Notes: generated by a model from the letters alone, not told the origin. Shown: positions 15,337 through 24,830, counted from the first letter of the stretch. The stretch: DNA of 64,000 nucleotides from Glaciimonas sp. (GCA_012927625.1 JABBOV010000003.1:310001-374000), one strand, 5' to 3'. Translations and numbers: made by a program.

Positions 15337-16515
15337 ATGCGACCACTGGACGGCATTACCGTCATCACCCTCGAACACGCGATTGCGGCACCGTTCTGCA
15401 CCCGCCAACTGGCCGATCTCGGCGCGCGCGTGATCAAGGTCGAGCGCCCCGGCGTCGGCGATTTTGCCCGCGCTTACGATCAACGGGTGCGCGGATTGGC
15501 TTCGCACTTCGTCTGGACCAACCGTTCCAAGGAAAGCCTGACGCTCGACGTCAAGCATGCAGAAGCCGGCAGCATTCTGGTGCAATTGCTGGAAAGCGCC
15601 GACGTGCTGGTGCAAAACCTCGCACCTGGCGCTGCTGCCCGTCTCGGTTTGTCTTACGAAGCGCTACGTGCGAGATTCCCGCGATTGATCGTCTGCGACA
15701 TTTCCGGCTACGGCGCCAACGGTCCTTATCGTGACAAAAAGGCGTACGACTTATTGATCCAGAGCGAATCGGGTTTCCTGTCGATTACCGGCTCACCGGA
15801 CGAACCGGCCAAGGCCGGCTGCTCAATCGCCGACATCGCCGCCGGCATGTATGCGTACACCAATATCCTGGCCGCATTGATTCAGCGCGGCAAAACCGGC
15901 CAGGGTTGCAATATCGACGTATCGATGCTGGAAAGCATGGTCGAGTGGATGAGCTATCCGCTGTACTACGCCTTCGATGACGCTACGCCGCCGCCGCGTG
16001 CCGGTGCCGCGCACGCGACGATTTACCCTTACGGCCCATTCACGGCCGGCGATGGCAAGATCGTCATGCTGGGGCTGCAAAACGAGCGTGAATGGCGACT
16101 CTTTTGCGACAAGGTATTGCTGCAGCCGACGCTGACCGATGACCCGCGTTTTTCATCCAATTCGCAACGCACCGCAGCGCGTCAGGAATTACGCACCATC
16201 ATTATTGATGCATTTTCCAAACTTAGCGCCGAACAGGTGATCGAACGGCTGGACGCCGCCCAGATCGCCAACGCAAGGATGAACGACATGCACGACTTGT
16301 GGCAACACGCGCAACTGAAAGCACGGGAGCGCTGGGTGGAAATCGATACACCTGCGGGGAAAATCCCGGCCCTGCTGCCACCCGGCGTCCCCAATACCTA
16401 TAGTGCGCGCATGGATGCGGTGCCCGCTCTGGGCGAACATACCGATGCGATCCTGGGCCGACTCGGCTACGACACCGCCGCGATAGCCGACTTGCGCTCG
16501 CACGGCACCATTTGA
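15337..16515 (+). CDS. CaiB/BaiF family (type III) CoA-transferase
   Basis: A 392-residue protein starting MRPLDGITVITLEHAIAAP, with LGARVIKVERPGVGD, WTNRSKESLTLD and GYGANGPYRDKKAYDLLIQ. These are hallmark segments of family III CoA-transferases, and NIDVSMLESMVEW lies at the active-site region. These enzymes move CoA between carboxylic acids. In this operon it most likely activates the imported acid using succinyl-CoA or a product CoA ester. The start is set at 15337 rather than 15322 because it matches the family N-terminus. It is 27 bp downstream of the dehydrogenase and 24 bp upstream of the MmgE/PrpD gene. Confidence 0.9.
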   Translation: MRPLDGITVITLEHAIAAPFCTRQLADLGARVIKVERPGVGDFARAYDQRVRGLASHFVWTNRSKESLTLDVKHAEAGSILVQLLESADVLVQNLAPGAAARLGLSYEALRARFPRLIVCDISGYGANGPYRDKKAYDLLIQSESGFLSITGSPDEPAKAGCSIADIAAGMYAYTNILAALIQRGKTGQGCNIDVSMLESMVEWMSYPLYYAFDDATPPPRAGAAHATIYPYGPFTAGDGKIVMLGLQNEREWRLFCDKVLLQPTLTDDPRFSSNSQRTAARQELRTIIIDAFSKLSAEQVIERLDAAQIANARMNDMHDLWQHAQLKARERWVEIDTPAGKIPALLPPGVPNTYSARMDAVPALGEHTDAILGRLGYDTAAIADLRSHGTI

Positions 16516-16539
16516 CAGCGCCTACGAAAGGACAGACCC

Positions 16540-17895
16540 ATGACTGATCACCCCAGTAAAACCCTCGCCAGCTTCGCAGCTAATTTGCGCTTTGATGATA
16601 TTCCCGACTCCGTGGTGCGGCGCGCCGAAGACCTTTTCCTCGACTGGATTGGTTCCGCCTTGGCCGGCAAAGGCGCACGTCCGGTAGAAACCATCAACTG
16701 GTTTGCCCAGCAAATGGGGCCAGCCAACGGCAGCTCCGAAATCCTGATCTCGCGCCGCCAGACCACGCCGCTGTTTGCCGCAATGGTCAACGCCGCATCG
16801 TCGCATTTTGCCGAACAGGACGATGTCCACAACGGCTCGGTCTTTCATCCGGCCGCCGTGGTGTTCCCGGCAGTGCTGGCGGTGGCGCAGTCGATTGGCA
16901 GTTCCGGGCGCGATTTGCTCACCGCGGCAGTGGCTGGCTATGAAGTCGGGATACGCGTGGGCGAATTCCTCGGCCGCTCGCATTACAAAATCTTTCACAC
17001 CACCGGCACCGCAGGAACTGTTGCTGCCGCCGCCGCGGTGGGCCGTTTGTTGCAACTGACGCCGGAACGGATGCTGGATGCTTTCGGCTCAGCCGGCACC
17101 CAGGCCGCAGGGCTGTGGGAATTTTTACGCGACGCTGCCGATTCGAAGCAACTGCATACGGCCAAGGCTGCAGCGGATGGCTTGACGGCGGCCTATCTGG
17201 CAAGCCAGGGCTTCACTGGCGCCAAACGGATTCTCGAGGGCGCGCAAGGCATGGCTGCCGGCATGTCGACCGATGCCGATCCGGGCCGGCTTACCGATCG
17301 ACTGGGCGTACGCTGGGCACTGGTCGAAACCTCATTCAAATTTCACGCGTCTTGCCGCCACACTCACCCGGCGGCCGATGCGCTGCTAAAAATCGTGGTC
17401 GAAAACAACTTGCTGCCTGAGCAGATCGCGCGCGTTACCGCGCATGTCCATCAGGGAGCGATCGACGTATTGGGGCCGGTTCAGAACCCGCAAACTGTTC
17501 ATCAGGCGAAGTTCTCGATGGGCACGGTACTTGGGCTGATCGCCCTAGTCCGGCGCGCCGGTGTAAATGAGTTCGAAACCCTGTTCAACGATCCGCGCAT
17601 CGTAAGCTTTCGAGACAAGGTCACCATGGTGCTCGACCCTGAAGTCGATCAAGCCTACCCATCGCGCTGGATCGGCAAGATCACGCTGGAAACCCACGAT
17701 GGACGGATATTGCAGAGCCGTATCGATGAACCGAAAGGCGATCCGGGCAACACGCTGACCCGCGCCGAACTGGAACAAAAGGCGTTGCGACTGGCAGAGT
17801 TCAGCGGTGCGGCCACGGTGGCAGAGATGAAAGCAGCGTTCCAGCGCATCTGGAATCTGGTGCATATCGACAAGATCGAACGGTTCTTCGGATGA
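16540..17895 (+). CDS. MmgE/PrpD family protein (2-methylcitrate dehydratase / cis-aconitate decarboxylase family)
   Basis: A 451-residue member of the MmgE/PrpD family, which includes 2-methylcitrate dehydratase and cis-aconitate decarboxylase. Visible segments are SHFAEQDDVHNGSVFHPAAV, GYEVGIRVGEF, FHTTGTAGTVAAAAAVGRLL and KFHASCRHTHPAADALL, which hold the conserved Asp, His and Lys/His active-site positions. An AAAGGA ribosome-binding site precedes the ATG. The gene overlaps the next by 4 bp (ATGA), so the two are tightly coupled. Beside hydratase, CoA-transferase and CitE-like genes, a role in making or isomerising a C5 dicarboxylate is attractive, but dehydration and decarboxylation cannot be told apart here. 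Confidence 0.88.
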   Translation: MTDHPSKTLASFAANLRFDDIPDSVVRRAEDLFLDWIGSALAGKGARPVETINWFAQQMGPANGSSEILISRRQTTPLFAAMVNAASSHFAEQDDVHNGSVFHPAAVVFPAVLAVAQSIGSSGRDLLTAAVAGYEVGIRVGEFLGRSHYKIFHTTGTAGTVAAAAAVGRLLQLTPERMLDAFGSAGTQAAGLWEFLRDAADSKQLHTAKAAADGLTAAYLASQGFTGAKRILEGAQGMAAGMSTDADPGRLTDRLGVRWALVETSFKFHASCRHTHPAADALLKIVVENNLLPEQIARVTAHVHQGAIDVLGPVQNPQTVHQAKFSMGTVLGLIALVRRAGVNEFETLFNDPRIVSFRDKVTMVLDPEVDQAYPSRWIGKITLETHDGRILQSRIDEPKGDPGNTLTRAELEQKALRLAEFSGAATVAEMKAAFQRIWNLVHIDKIERFFG

Positions 17896-18752
17896 TAGAC
17901 ATGCAAACCACGATTGCCCGTTCCTACCTGTTCGTCCCGGCCAACCGCCCGGAACGTTTTGCCAAAGCCTGCGCTGCCGGGGCCGATGCCGTAATAGTCG
18001 ATCTGGAAGATGCGGTTCCTTCGCCCGAAAAGATTGCGGCGCGGAACGCACTGGCGGCCTGGCTGTCGCCTGCGCAACCGGTGTTGGTGCGCATCAACAG
18101 TGCAGACAGCGCATGGTTTCGGGACGACCTCGCGCTGTGCGCGCTTGCCGGCGTTAGCGGCATCGTGCTGCCAAAGGCAGAGCACCTCGACCAGATCGAC
18201 GCCATCGCTGCGCTACGACCTGATATCGTGGTTTTGCCCTTGATAGAAACAGCCCGAGGGTTTTCGAATGCCGACCAAATCACCCGGCATCAGTGCGTGC
18301 AGCGGTTGATGTTTGGCGCGATCGATTTCCAGTTTGATCTCGGCATTGACGGCGATACCGATGCATTGCTGTATTTCCGCTCGCAACTAGTGTTGTTGTC
18401 GCGCCTGGCCGGAATTCAAGCCCCGGTGGATGGTGTGACCACCGCAATCAACGATTCCGGCCGGCTACGTGTCGACACTTTGTACGCCCGTCGCCTCGGC
18501 TTCGGCGGCAAGCTTTGCATCCATCCCAACCAGATCGTTCCAGTCAATAATTGCTTTTACCCCAGCGCGGAAGAAGTTGCATGGGCGCAGCAAATTCTGG
18601 CAGCGGCATCCGCCGCGCGGGGTGCTGCCGTTGCGGTTGACGGCAAGATGGTGGACCTGCCCGTAATGCGCAAGGCACAGAAAATTATCGACGAGGCAGC
18701 GCACAAAATAGAACAGGAGAAGCCAATCCCGATAAACACGAATTCGCAGTAA
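17892..18752 (+). CDS. HpcH/HpaI-CitE family CoA ester lyase
   Basis: A 286-residue CitE-like lyase. The motifs RSYLFVPANRPERFAKACAAGADAVIVDLEDAVP, VRINSADS, LPLIETARGF and LMFGAIDFQFDLGIDGD carry the conserved Arg, the Glu-Asp metal site and the CoA-binding loop of citramalyl-CoA, malyl-CoA and citrate lyase beta proteins. It starts with ATG 17892 overlapping the PrpD stop; ATG 17901 is an alternative. The expected reaction is cleavage of a citramalyl-CoA-like ester to acetyl-CoA and pyruvate. It is the last enzyme gene before the TRAP receptor. Confidence 0.9.
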   Translation: MIDMQTTIARSYLFVPANRPERFAKACAAGADAVIVDLEDAVPSPEKIAARNALAAWLSPAQPVLVRINSADSAWFRDDLALCALAGVSGIVLPKAEHLDQIDAIAALRPDIVVLPLIETARGFSNADQITRHQCVQRLMFGAIDFQFDLGIDGDTDALLYFRSQLVLLSRLAGIQAPVDGVTTAINDSGRLRVDTLYARRLGFGGKLCIHPNQIVPVNNCFYPSAEEVAWAQQILAAASAARGAAVAVDGKMVDLPVMRKAQKIIDEAAHKIEQEKPIPINTNSQ

Positions 18753-18814
18753 AACGCCATGTCGCAAGACTAAGACGCTGTCGCACGACACCCATAAAAA
18801 CTAAGGAGACAACC

Positions 18815-19819
18815 ATGCATAAAATTCATCCCATCCTGTCCGGCCTGTTCGCACTCGCACTAAGCACTGGTGCACTGGCGCAACAGCCGATCGTCATCAA
18901 GTTCAGCCATGTGGTCGCCAACGATACGCCAAAAGGCCAGGGTGCCGAGCGCTTCAAGGAACTGGCCGAGAAAGCCACCAGCGGCCGCGTCAAGGTCGAG
19001 CTTTATCCAAACAGCACTCTCTACAAAGACAAGGAAGAGCTGGAGGCACTGCAACTTGGCGCAGTGCAAATGCTGGCGCCGTCCTTGTCGAAGTTCGCAC
19101 CGCTTGGCGTCAAAGAGTTCGAGCTATTTGATTTGCCCTATATTTTTCCTGGCAAGGATGTACTGAACCGGGTCACGGAAGGTCCGATCGGCAAGAGTCT
19201 TTTCAAGAAACTTGAATCAAAAAATATTGTTGGATTGGCTTATTGGGACAACGGTTTCAAGCAGATGACATCGCATAAACCGATGCACGATCCGAGCGAT
19301 TTCAAAGGGCTGAAAATGCGCATCCAGTCATCCAAGGTACTCGATGCACAGATGCGCGCACTCGGCGCCAACCCGCAAGTGATGGCATTTTCCGAGGTCT
19401 ATCAAGCCTTGCAAACCGGTGTGGTGGACGGTACGGAAAACACACCATCCAATATCTACACGCAGAAAACCCATGAAGTACAAGAGCATCTGACCGTCTC
19501 GGATCATGGCTATATCGGTTATGCGGTAATCGTCAACAAGAAGTTCTGGGACAGTCTGCCCGCCGACATTCGCACCGAGCTCGAAGGGGCGATGAAAGAA
19601 GCAACCAAGTACACCAACGCCATTGCGCAGCAGGAAAACGACAAGGCGCTGAACAATATCAAGCAATCCGGCAAAACCACTGTTTATACGCTGAATGCGA
19701 AAGAAAAATCGGAATGGCGCAAAGCACTGTTGCCGGTGCAAAAAGAAATGCAAGGACGCATAGGGAAGGACTTGATCAATGCCGTCAATAAGGAATCCGC
19801 TACACTAGGCTATAAGTAA
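18815..19819 (+). CDS. TRAP transporter solute-binding protein (DctP family)
   Basis: A 334-residue periplasmic receptor with a signal peptide ending near LSTGALAQQP (residue 23). It contains IKFSHVVANDTPKGQGAERFKELAEK, then KMRIQSSKV with the conserved Arg that binds the substrate carboxylate, and FSEVYQALQTGVVDGTENTPSNIY. TAAGGAGACAACC before the ATG is a strong ribosome-binding site. DctP proteins capture organic acids for a membrane pair DctQ/DctM. No such genes follow, so this receptor is an orphan in the window. Operon position suggests that it binds the dicarboxylate degraded by the preceding enzymes. Confidence 0.93.
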   Translation: MHKIHPILSGLFALALSTGALAQQPIVIKFSHVVANDTPKGQGAERFKELAEKATSGRVKVELYPNSTLYKDKEELEALQLGAVQMLAPSLSKFAPLGVKEFELFDLPYIFPGKDVLNRVTEGPIGKSLFKKLESKNIVGLAYWDNGFKQMTSHKPMHDPSDFKGLKMRIQSSKVLDAQMRALGANPQVMAFSEVYQALQTGVVDGTENTPSNIYTQKTHEVQEHLTVSDHGYIGYAVIVNKKFWDSLPADIRTELEGAMKEATKYTNAIAQQENDKALNNIKQSGKTTVYTLNAKEKSEWRKALLPVQKEMQGRIGKDLINAVNKESATLGYK

Positions 19820-19899
19820 CGGCAAGGACGACCAATCGCATCCGGCAACTTGGCATTGCGCAAGTGCCGGATGCGGTATTTTCAATAAGGATACTCACC

Positions 19900-20607
19900 A
19901 TGCAAATCACGATTCCTGATATCAACCAAGTTTGTGAAGAACACCAGCTGTTTGCCGGCCTGCTGCCGGAGCAGGCGCGCATCCTTGAATTGGGCTGCGG
20001 CAAGGCAGAGAAGACCCGCGCCATCGCTAAAGATAACAAGGTGGCTTATCTGCTGGCGCTCGAAACTGACGCCATCCAGCATGCGATCAATCTGACATAC
20101 ACCGACCTGCCCAAGGTGCAATTTGGATTAGGCGCGGCCGAGGCCATCCCTGCCGCAAACGCCAGTTTCGATATCGTCATGATGTTCAAATCCCTGCATC
20201 ATGTGCCTTTGGAAAAGCTCGACCAAGCTTTCACTGAAATCCATCGTGTGCTAAAACCAGGCGGATTGGCATACATTTCAGAACCGATTTTTGCCGGCGA
20301 ATATAACGAAATACTCCGATTGTTTCATGATGAAAGCAGCGTGCGGCAAGCGGCATTCTCTGCAGTCGAACGCGCGATTAGTGCAGGCTGGTTCGACTTG
20401 GTGGAGCAAAAATTCTTTCTATCGCCGTTACGCTATCGCGACTTTGCACAGTTTGAAGATACGGTAATCAAGGTAACCCACTCGCAACACCAATTGACGG
20501 CAACGCTCGAGGCAGAAGTCCGCGACAAATTCAACGCCCACATGACTGCGGAGGGAGCCAAATTTCTCGCGCCGATCCGGGTTGACCTGTTGCGAAAAGC
20601 CGCTTAA
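19900..20607 (+). CDS. Class I SAM-dependent methyltransferase
   Basis: A 235-residue methyltransferase of the UbiE/COQ5-like type. Motif I is ARILELGCGKAEKTRAIA, followed by an acidic residue at the end of strand 2 (LALETD), then SFDIVMMFKSLHHVPLEKLDQAFTEIHRVLKPGGLAYISEP, covering motifs II and III. The start at 19900 follows AATAAGGATACTCACC. The gene is separated from the TRAP receptor gene by 80 bp and precedes dbpA by 91 bp. Substrate cannot be inferred. It may be independent of the catabolic operon. Confidence 0.85.
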   Translation: MQITIPDINQVCEEHQLFAGLLPEQARILELGCGKAEKTRAIAKDNKVAYLLALETDAIQHAINLTYTDLPKVQFGLGAAEAIPAANASFDIVMMFKSLHHVPLEKLDQAFTEIHRVLKPGGLAYISEPIFAGEYNEILRLFHDESSVRQAAFSAVERAISAGWFDLVEQKFFLSPLRYRDFAQFEDTVIKVTHSQHQLTATLEAEVRDKFNAHMTAEGAKFLAPIRVDLLRKAA

Positions 20608-20698
20608 TGCCCTGGTTTTTCCTTTTCATCCTGCGCCTGAAACGCCCCATCTGTTAGACTGCCCTCCCCCTTATCCCTCTACGCCGGCGTGCATACTC

Positions 20699-22084
20699 AT
20701 GATGGAACCCACCTCTTTTTCCAGTTTGGCCCTGTCACCGGCAATGCTCTCCAACCTCGATAGCCTCGGCTATCACACGATGACGACGATTCAGGCGCAC
20801 AGCTTGCCGCTGATCCTGGAGCAGCGCGACCTGATTGCGCAAGCCAAGACCGGCAGCGGCAAGACCGCAGCATTTGGCATCGGCATCCTGGCAAAACTGA
20901 ACCCGAGCTATTTCGCAATCCAGGCGCTGGTGCTGTGCCCGACGCGCGAACTGGCCGATCAAGTGGCCAATGAGTTGCGCCGACTGGCCCGCTTTGCCGA
21001 CAATATCAAGGTTCTGACGCTATGCGGCGGCGCGCCGATGCGCCCGCAAATGGCTTCGCTGGAGCATGGGGCGCATATTGTGGTCGGTACGCCGGGACGC
21101 ATACGCGACCATATCTCGCGCGGCAGCATCAACTTGAATACCGTACAAACGCTGGTGCTGGACGAGGCCGACCGCATGACCGACATGGGCTTTTACGAAG
21201 AAATTTCCGGCATCGTCAGCGCCTGCCCGGCACGCCGCCAGACGCTGCTGTTTTCCGCCACCTACCCGGACGATATCCGCAAGGCCAGCGCCGAATTCCT
21301 GCGCCAGCCGGCCGAAGTCAAGGTCGAGGCGCAACATGCCGACAGCCAGATCGAGCAACGTTTTTTTGAAGTCGCCTACGACGACCGCAATGCTGCCGTG
21401 GCGCGCCTGCTGCACCATTACCGGCCGGTATCGACGCTGGCCTTCTGCAATACCAAAATCCATTGCCGCGAACTGGCGGCCGAACTACGGGCGCAAGGTT
21501 TCTCCGCACTGGCTTTGTACGGCGAGCTGGAACAACGCGAACGCGATGAAATTTTGCTGCAATTTGCCAACCAGAGTTGCTCAGTACTGGTGGCTACCGA
21601 CGTCGCCGCGCGTGGTCTGGATATCCAGACGCTGGGCGCAGTGATCAACGTTGACGTCTCGAAAGATACCGAAGTACATATCCACCGCATCGGCCGCACC
21701 GGGCGCGGCCATGAATCCGGCTTGGCGCTGAGCCTGTGTGCGCCGAACGAAAAAAAATGGGTCAAGCTGATCGAGCAATACCAGAACGGGCCGGTCAGCT
21801 GGTTTAACCTGGCACAACTGGAGCCGGCAGCAGGCGACATGTTGCAAGCACCGATGATGACGTTGTGCATCATGGGCGGCAAGAAAGACAAACTGCGTCC
21901 CGGCGATCTGTTGGGCGCATTGACTGGCGAGGTCGGCCTGACCAAAGACCAGGTCGGCAAAATTAATGTATTTGAATTCATGACCTATGTGGCGCTGGAC
22001 CGGCACATTGCCGACAAGGCATTTGCCAAACTATCCGGCAGCAACATCAAGGGCCGACAGTTCAAGATGCGATTTATTTCTTAG
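20699..22084 (+). CDS. dbpA: ATP-dependent RNA helicase DbpA
   Basis: A 461-residue DEAD-box helicase, matching E. coli DbpA length. The motifs are AKTGSGKTAAFGIG (I), PTRELADQVANELRR (Ia), GTPGRIRDH (Ib), VLDEADRM (II), LFSATYP (III), STLAFCNTK (IV), VATDVAARGLDI (V) and HRIGRTGRG (VI). The C-terminal 75 residues (MTLCIMGGKKDKLRPGDLLGALTGE) form the DbpA RNA-binding domain that recognises 23S rRNA hairpin 92. It acts in assembly of the large ribosomal subunit. The start is taken at ATG 20699; a second ATG follows at once. Likely its own transcription unit. Confidence 0.93.
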   Translation: MMEPTSFSSLALSPAMLSNLDSLGYHTMTTIQAHSLPLILEQRDLIAQAKTGSGKTAAFGIGILAKLNPSYFAIQALVLCPTRELADQVANELRRLARFADNIKVLTLCGGAPMRPQMASLEHGAHIVVGTPGRIRDHISRGSINLNTVQTLVLDEADRMTDMGFYEEISGIVSACPARRQTLLFSATYPDDIRKASAEFLRQPAEVKVEAQHADSQIEQRFFEVAYDDRNAAVARLLHHYRPVSTLAFCNTKIHCRELAAELRAQGFSALALYGELEQRERDEILLQFANQSCSVLVATDVAARGLDIQTLGAVINVDVSKDTEVHIHRIGRTGRGHESGLALSLCAPNEKKWVKLIEQYQNGPVSWFNLAQLEPAAGDMLQAPMMTLCIMGGKKDKLRPGDLLGALTGEVGLTKDQVGKINVFEFMTYVALDRHIADKAFAKLSGSNIKGRQFKMRFIS

Positions 22085-22174
22085 GCTCCTCTTTCAAGCA
22101 GGCTATTGCGACAAGGCAAGCTGCTAAAATCATTGCCAGATAAATCACAATCGATAACAGGAACAGGGCGCAGC

Positions 22175-22945
22175 ATGAAACGAGTCATCTTTAATCAAAA
22201 GGGCGGAGTCGGCAAATCGACCATCGCAGTTAATCTGGCTGCGATTGCCGCCCATCAGGGCAAAAAAACGCTGCTGATCGATATTGACCCACAGTGCAAT
22301 TCCAGCCGCTATCTGTTAGGCGACGCGGCCCGGGAAGTTAGTCCTACGTTAGCGGAGTATTTTGAACAATCGCTGAATTTCGTAATTTTCCCGAAGCCGG
22401 CCAACAGCTACGTACACCAAACCCGCTTCGAGAATCTAGCGCTGATTCCATCGCACCCTGAAATCGGTGAGATGCAGTCGAAGCTGGAATCGCGTCACAA
22501 GATTTACAAATTGCGCGATGCATTGAAAGAACTGGCGCAGGAATACGAAGAAATTATCATCGACACGCCGCCCGCCTACAATTTTTTCACGCAGTCGGCA
22601 CTGATCGCCGCCGACTGTTGCCTGATCCCATTCGATTGCGACGATTTCTCGCGTCAGGCGCTATATACGCTCATGAACAATGTGCAAGAAATCAAGGCCG
22701 ACCACAACCCGGAGTTGACGATTGAGGGCATCGTCGTCAATCAGTTCCAGCCTCGCGCCAGCCTACCGCTACGGATGGTCAATGAGCTGATAGCCGAGGG
22801 CTTGCCGGTGCTCGACAGCAAATTATCCAGCTCGATCAAGATTCGTGAATCGCACGAACAATGCCTGCCGATGATCCACCTCGATGCGCGCCATAAATTG
22901 AGCCTGGAATTTTTGGCGCTGTATCAGGAGTTGCAATCGGTTTAG
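22175..22945 (+). CDS. ParA family ATPase (orphan)
   Basis: A 256-residue Walker-type ATPase with the deviant Walker A KGGVGKST at residues 9-16, then [18 protein letters not shown] and [19 protein letters not shown] (Walker B region). ParA proteins position DNA or protein cargo on the nucleoid. No parB or other partner gene is next to it: dbpA lies upstream and the Tim44-like gene is convergent. It is probably an orphan ParA that positions another cargo rather than the chromosomal partition protein. The start is set at 22175 ([11 protein letters not shown]) because it fits the family. A copy of the dispersed repeat begins about 33 bp after the stop. Confidence 0.88.
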   Translation: MKRVIFNQKGGVGKSTIAVNLAAIAAHQGKKTLLIDIDPQCNSSRYLLGDAAREVSPTLAEYFEQSLNFVIFPKPANSYVHQTRFENLALIPSHPEIGEMQSKLESRHKIYKLRDALKELAQEYEEIIIDTPPAYNFFTQSALIAADCCLIPFDCDDFSRQALYTLMNNVQEIKADHNPELTIEGIVVNQFQPRASLPLRMVNELIAEGLPVLDSKLSSSIKIRESHEQCLPMIHLDARHKLSLEFLALYQELQSV

Positions 22946-22978
22946 TTTCTGACCGGTGCAATTATAGTTACTACTTGG

Positions 22979-23049
22979 TGTATTTTTATATCCCGCAATG
23001 AATACATGCGTAGAGTGCAGAATATTTAAGCATACCCCATCTATTTTAA
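22979..23049 (+). repeat. Dispersed AT-rich repeat, copy D (divergent)
   Basis: Shares the order TATTTTTATA, then CAATGAATACATGCGTA, then an ATACCCC-type block and a terminal TATTTTA with copies at 43303, 50044 and 60541 (reverse). It lies shortly after the parA stop codon. No open frame or known element type is recognised. Confidence 0.65.
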
Positions 23050-23080
23050 TGTAATTGTTGGTTGGCATTAGCCCAAAAAA

Positions 23081-23114
23081 AACCTCTCACGCCGCAGCTT
23101 GAGAGGTTTTTTTA
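23081..23114. terminator. Bidirectional terminator between parA and the Tim44-like gene
   Basis: AACCTCTCA (23081-23089) and TGAGAGGTT (23100-23108) form a 9-bp stem. T runs follow on the plus strand and an A run precedes it, so it can work in both directions for these convergent genes. Confidence 0.88.
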
Positions 23115-23147
23115 TGCCAACATGCGCGGCATAAGCCGCGCACCGGA

Positions 23148-24080
23148 TCAGGATAGTTGCTGAATCCCCGCCAGAATCCAGCCGCCTTGACCATCCACAG
23201 GCTTCGACAGGTTCCAGACCTCGGCAAAAGCTTCCGCCGGGGCCTGCTCGGCTTCCTTGATCATGCCGCTGAACTTGACGCTGGCCAGATACGTAGTGCT
23301 GGTGGTTTCGATCCCCAGCAATTCGGCATCCAGCGTAACGACGTCGGTGACATTCGCCGTTGCGCCGCGTTCCTGCAATTGCAACTTCAGTTCACCAAAC
23401 ATTTCCGGCGTAGTGAATTCGCGAATATCGTTGGTGTCGGCGCGATCCCAGGCCGCTTGCAGACGGATATAGTAAGTTTTGGTGGTACGCAAAAATCCGG
23501 GTACGTCGAAGTCGGACGGAATGCTCCAGGTCGCTTGTCCGGCGCTGGGGGAACCCGAGGCGAATGGCGCCGATTGCAGCGCAGCAGGCTGCGACAGCGG
23601 TTGTGCCTGAGCATCCATGCGCGAACCGATTTCGGGCGTACTGTTGCCGGCATTGTAGGCACCGGCATAGGCTGGCTGCGCATCCGCCGCGCCGTTCTTG
23701 TACCGCATCCACATCCGGTAGATGAACATTGCTGCTATCGCAAACAGCGCCACCATCAACAGAGTACTGATCATGCTGCCCAATGCGCCGCCCATGCCGA
23801 AGTGCGACAACATTGCACCCAAGCCGAGGCCCAGCAAGGCACCGCCCAGGATACCTTTCCAAGGGCTGGCCGGTTTGGCTGCAGCCGCCGCGCCGGGGGT
23901 TGCGGCAGGCTTGGCAGCGTTGGCCGCCTGGCTTTGTTGTGCCGGCGCCTGACGCGAGACATTGCTTGATTGTTTGCCGAACGAACTACTTCCGCCTCCC
24001 ATGCGCCGGGCTTCCGCCTGTGGAATCGTCAGTGCCAGCGTACTGGCCACCATGACAAGGGCAAGCAAGATTTTTTTCAT
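23148..24080 (-). CDS. Tim44-like domain membrane protein
   Basis: A 310-residue protein. A signal-like N-terminus (MKKILLALVMVASTLALTIP, then QAEARRMGGGSSSFGKQS) is followed by an Ala/Pro/Gln-rich linker, one or two membrane segments around residues 80-120 (GGALLGLGLGAMLSHFGMG and MISTLLMVALFAIAAMFIY), and a C-terminal Tim44/MBA1-fold domain from about residue 185. The start, with the MGGGSSFG-type segment after the signal, is typical of this bacterial family. Function is not firmly known; an envelope role is inferred from topology. Confidence 0.85.
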   Translation of the reverse strand: MKKILLALVMVASTLALTIPQAEARRMGGGSSSFGKQSSNVSRQAPAQQSQAANAAKPAATPGAAAAAKPASPWKGILGGALLGLGLGAMLSHFGMGGALGSMISTLLMVALFAIAAMFIYRMWMRYKNGAADAQPAYAGAYNAGNSTPEIGSRMDAQAQPLSQPAALQSAPFASGSPSAGQATWSIPSDFDVPGFLRTTKTYYIRLQAAWDRADTNDIREFTTPEMFGELKLQLQERGATANVTDVVTLDAELLGIETTSTTYLASVKFSGMIKEAEQAPAEAFAEVWNLSKPVDGQGGWILAGIQQLS

Positions 24081-24227
24081 GTGAACAACTCCTGGTTAAG
24101 TTATATCCGATACGCCAAACGGCGGCACCGGGGGTAATCAAAGTCGCATAAAGAGCGCAATTATAGTGGGTTTAATCTTTTCTAAAAATAGAAGTTAACT
24201 TGAATATAACGTCATAAAAACGGAAAT

Positions 24228-24830
24228 TTAATCCAACTCAGCGGCACGTCCGATATCAAGTCTGCGGTAATCGCAATCGACACTATGGTCGTTGACCATG
24301 CCGATGGCCTGCATGTACGCGTAGATGATGGTCGAGCCGATAAATTTAAAGCCGCGTTTGGCTAAATCCTTGGAAAGTCGATCCGACAATGGCGTTTTGG
24401 TCGGGGCTTGCCTCTGATCGACCCCGGCATTCTTGATCGGTTTGCCATCGACAAAAGCCCATAAATAAGGATCGAGGCCGCCGACTTCTTCGCGCAGCCG
24501 TAAATACGCCTGTGCATTGGAAATGGTGGCGGCTATTTTGAGGCGGTTGCGCACGATGCCGGCATCCGCCAGCAGCGCGGCGACCTTGAGCGCGTCGTAG
24601 TGGGCAATCTTGTCGGCGTCCCAGTCATCGAATGCGGCGCGGTAGTTGTCGCGCTTGTTGAGGATAATTTCCCAGCTCAGCCCCGCTTGGGCGCCTTCCA
24701 GGTTGAGCATCTCGAACAACCGCACTTCATCGTGACAAGGCACGCCCCATTCGTGGTCATGATAGACAAGGTACCGCGGGTTGGACAAGTTAGCCCACGC
24801 GCAGCGCTGAACTGCGGCGGGAGCATTCAT
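24228..24830 (-). CDS. tag: DNA-3-methyladenine glycosylase I
   Basis: A 200-residue TagI. It has RCAWANLSNPRYLVYHDHEWG at the start, with the Cys and His that bind zinc, the catalytic region FEMLNLEGAQAGLSW (Glu45 at the position of the E. coli active-site Glu38), and the C-terminal zinc ligands in NDHSVDC. It excises 3-methyladenine from alkylated DNA in base excision repair. Its start overlaps the end of the DAHP synthase gene by 4 bp, so the repair gene is translated from the same transcript. Confidence 0.95.
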   Translation of the reverse strand: MNAPAAVQRCAWANLSNPRYLVYHDHEWGVPCHDEVRLFEMLNLEGAQAGLSWEIILNKRDNYRAAFDDWDADKIAHYDALKVAALLADAGIVRNRLKIAATISNAQAYLRLREEVGGLDPYLWAFVDGKPIKNAGVDQRQAPTKTPLSDRLSKDLAKRGFKFIGSTIIYAYMQAIGMVNDHSVDCDYRRLDIGRAAELD

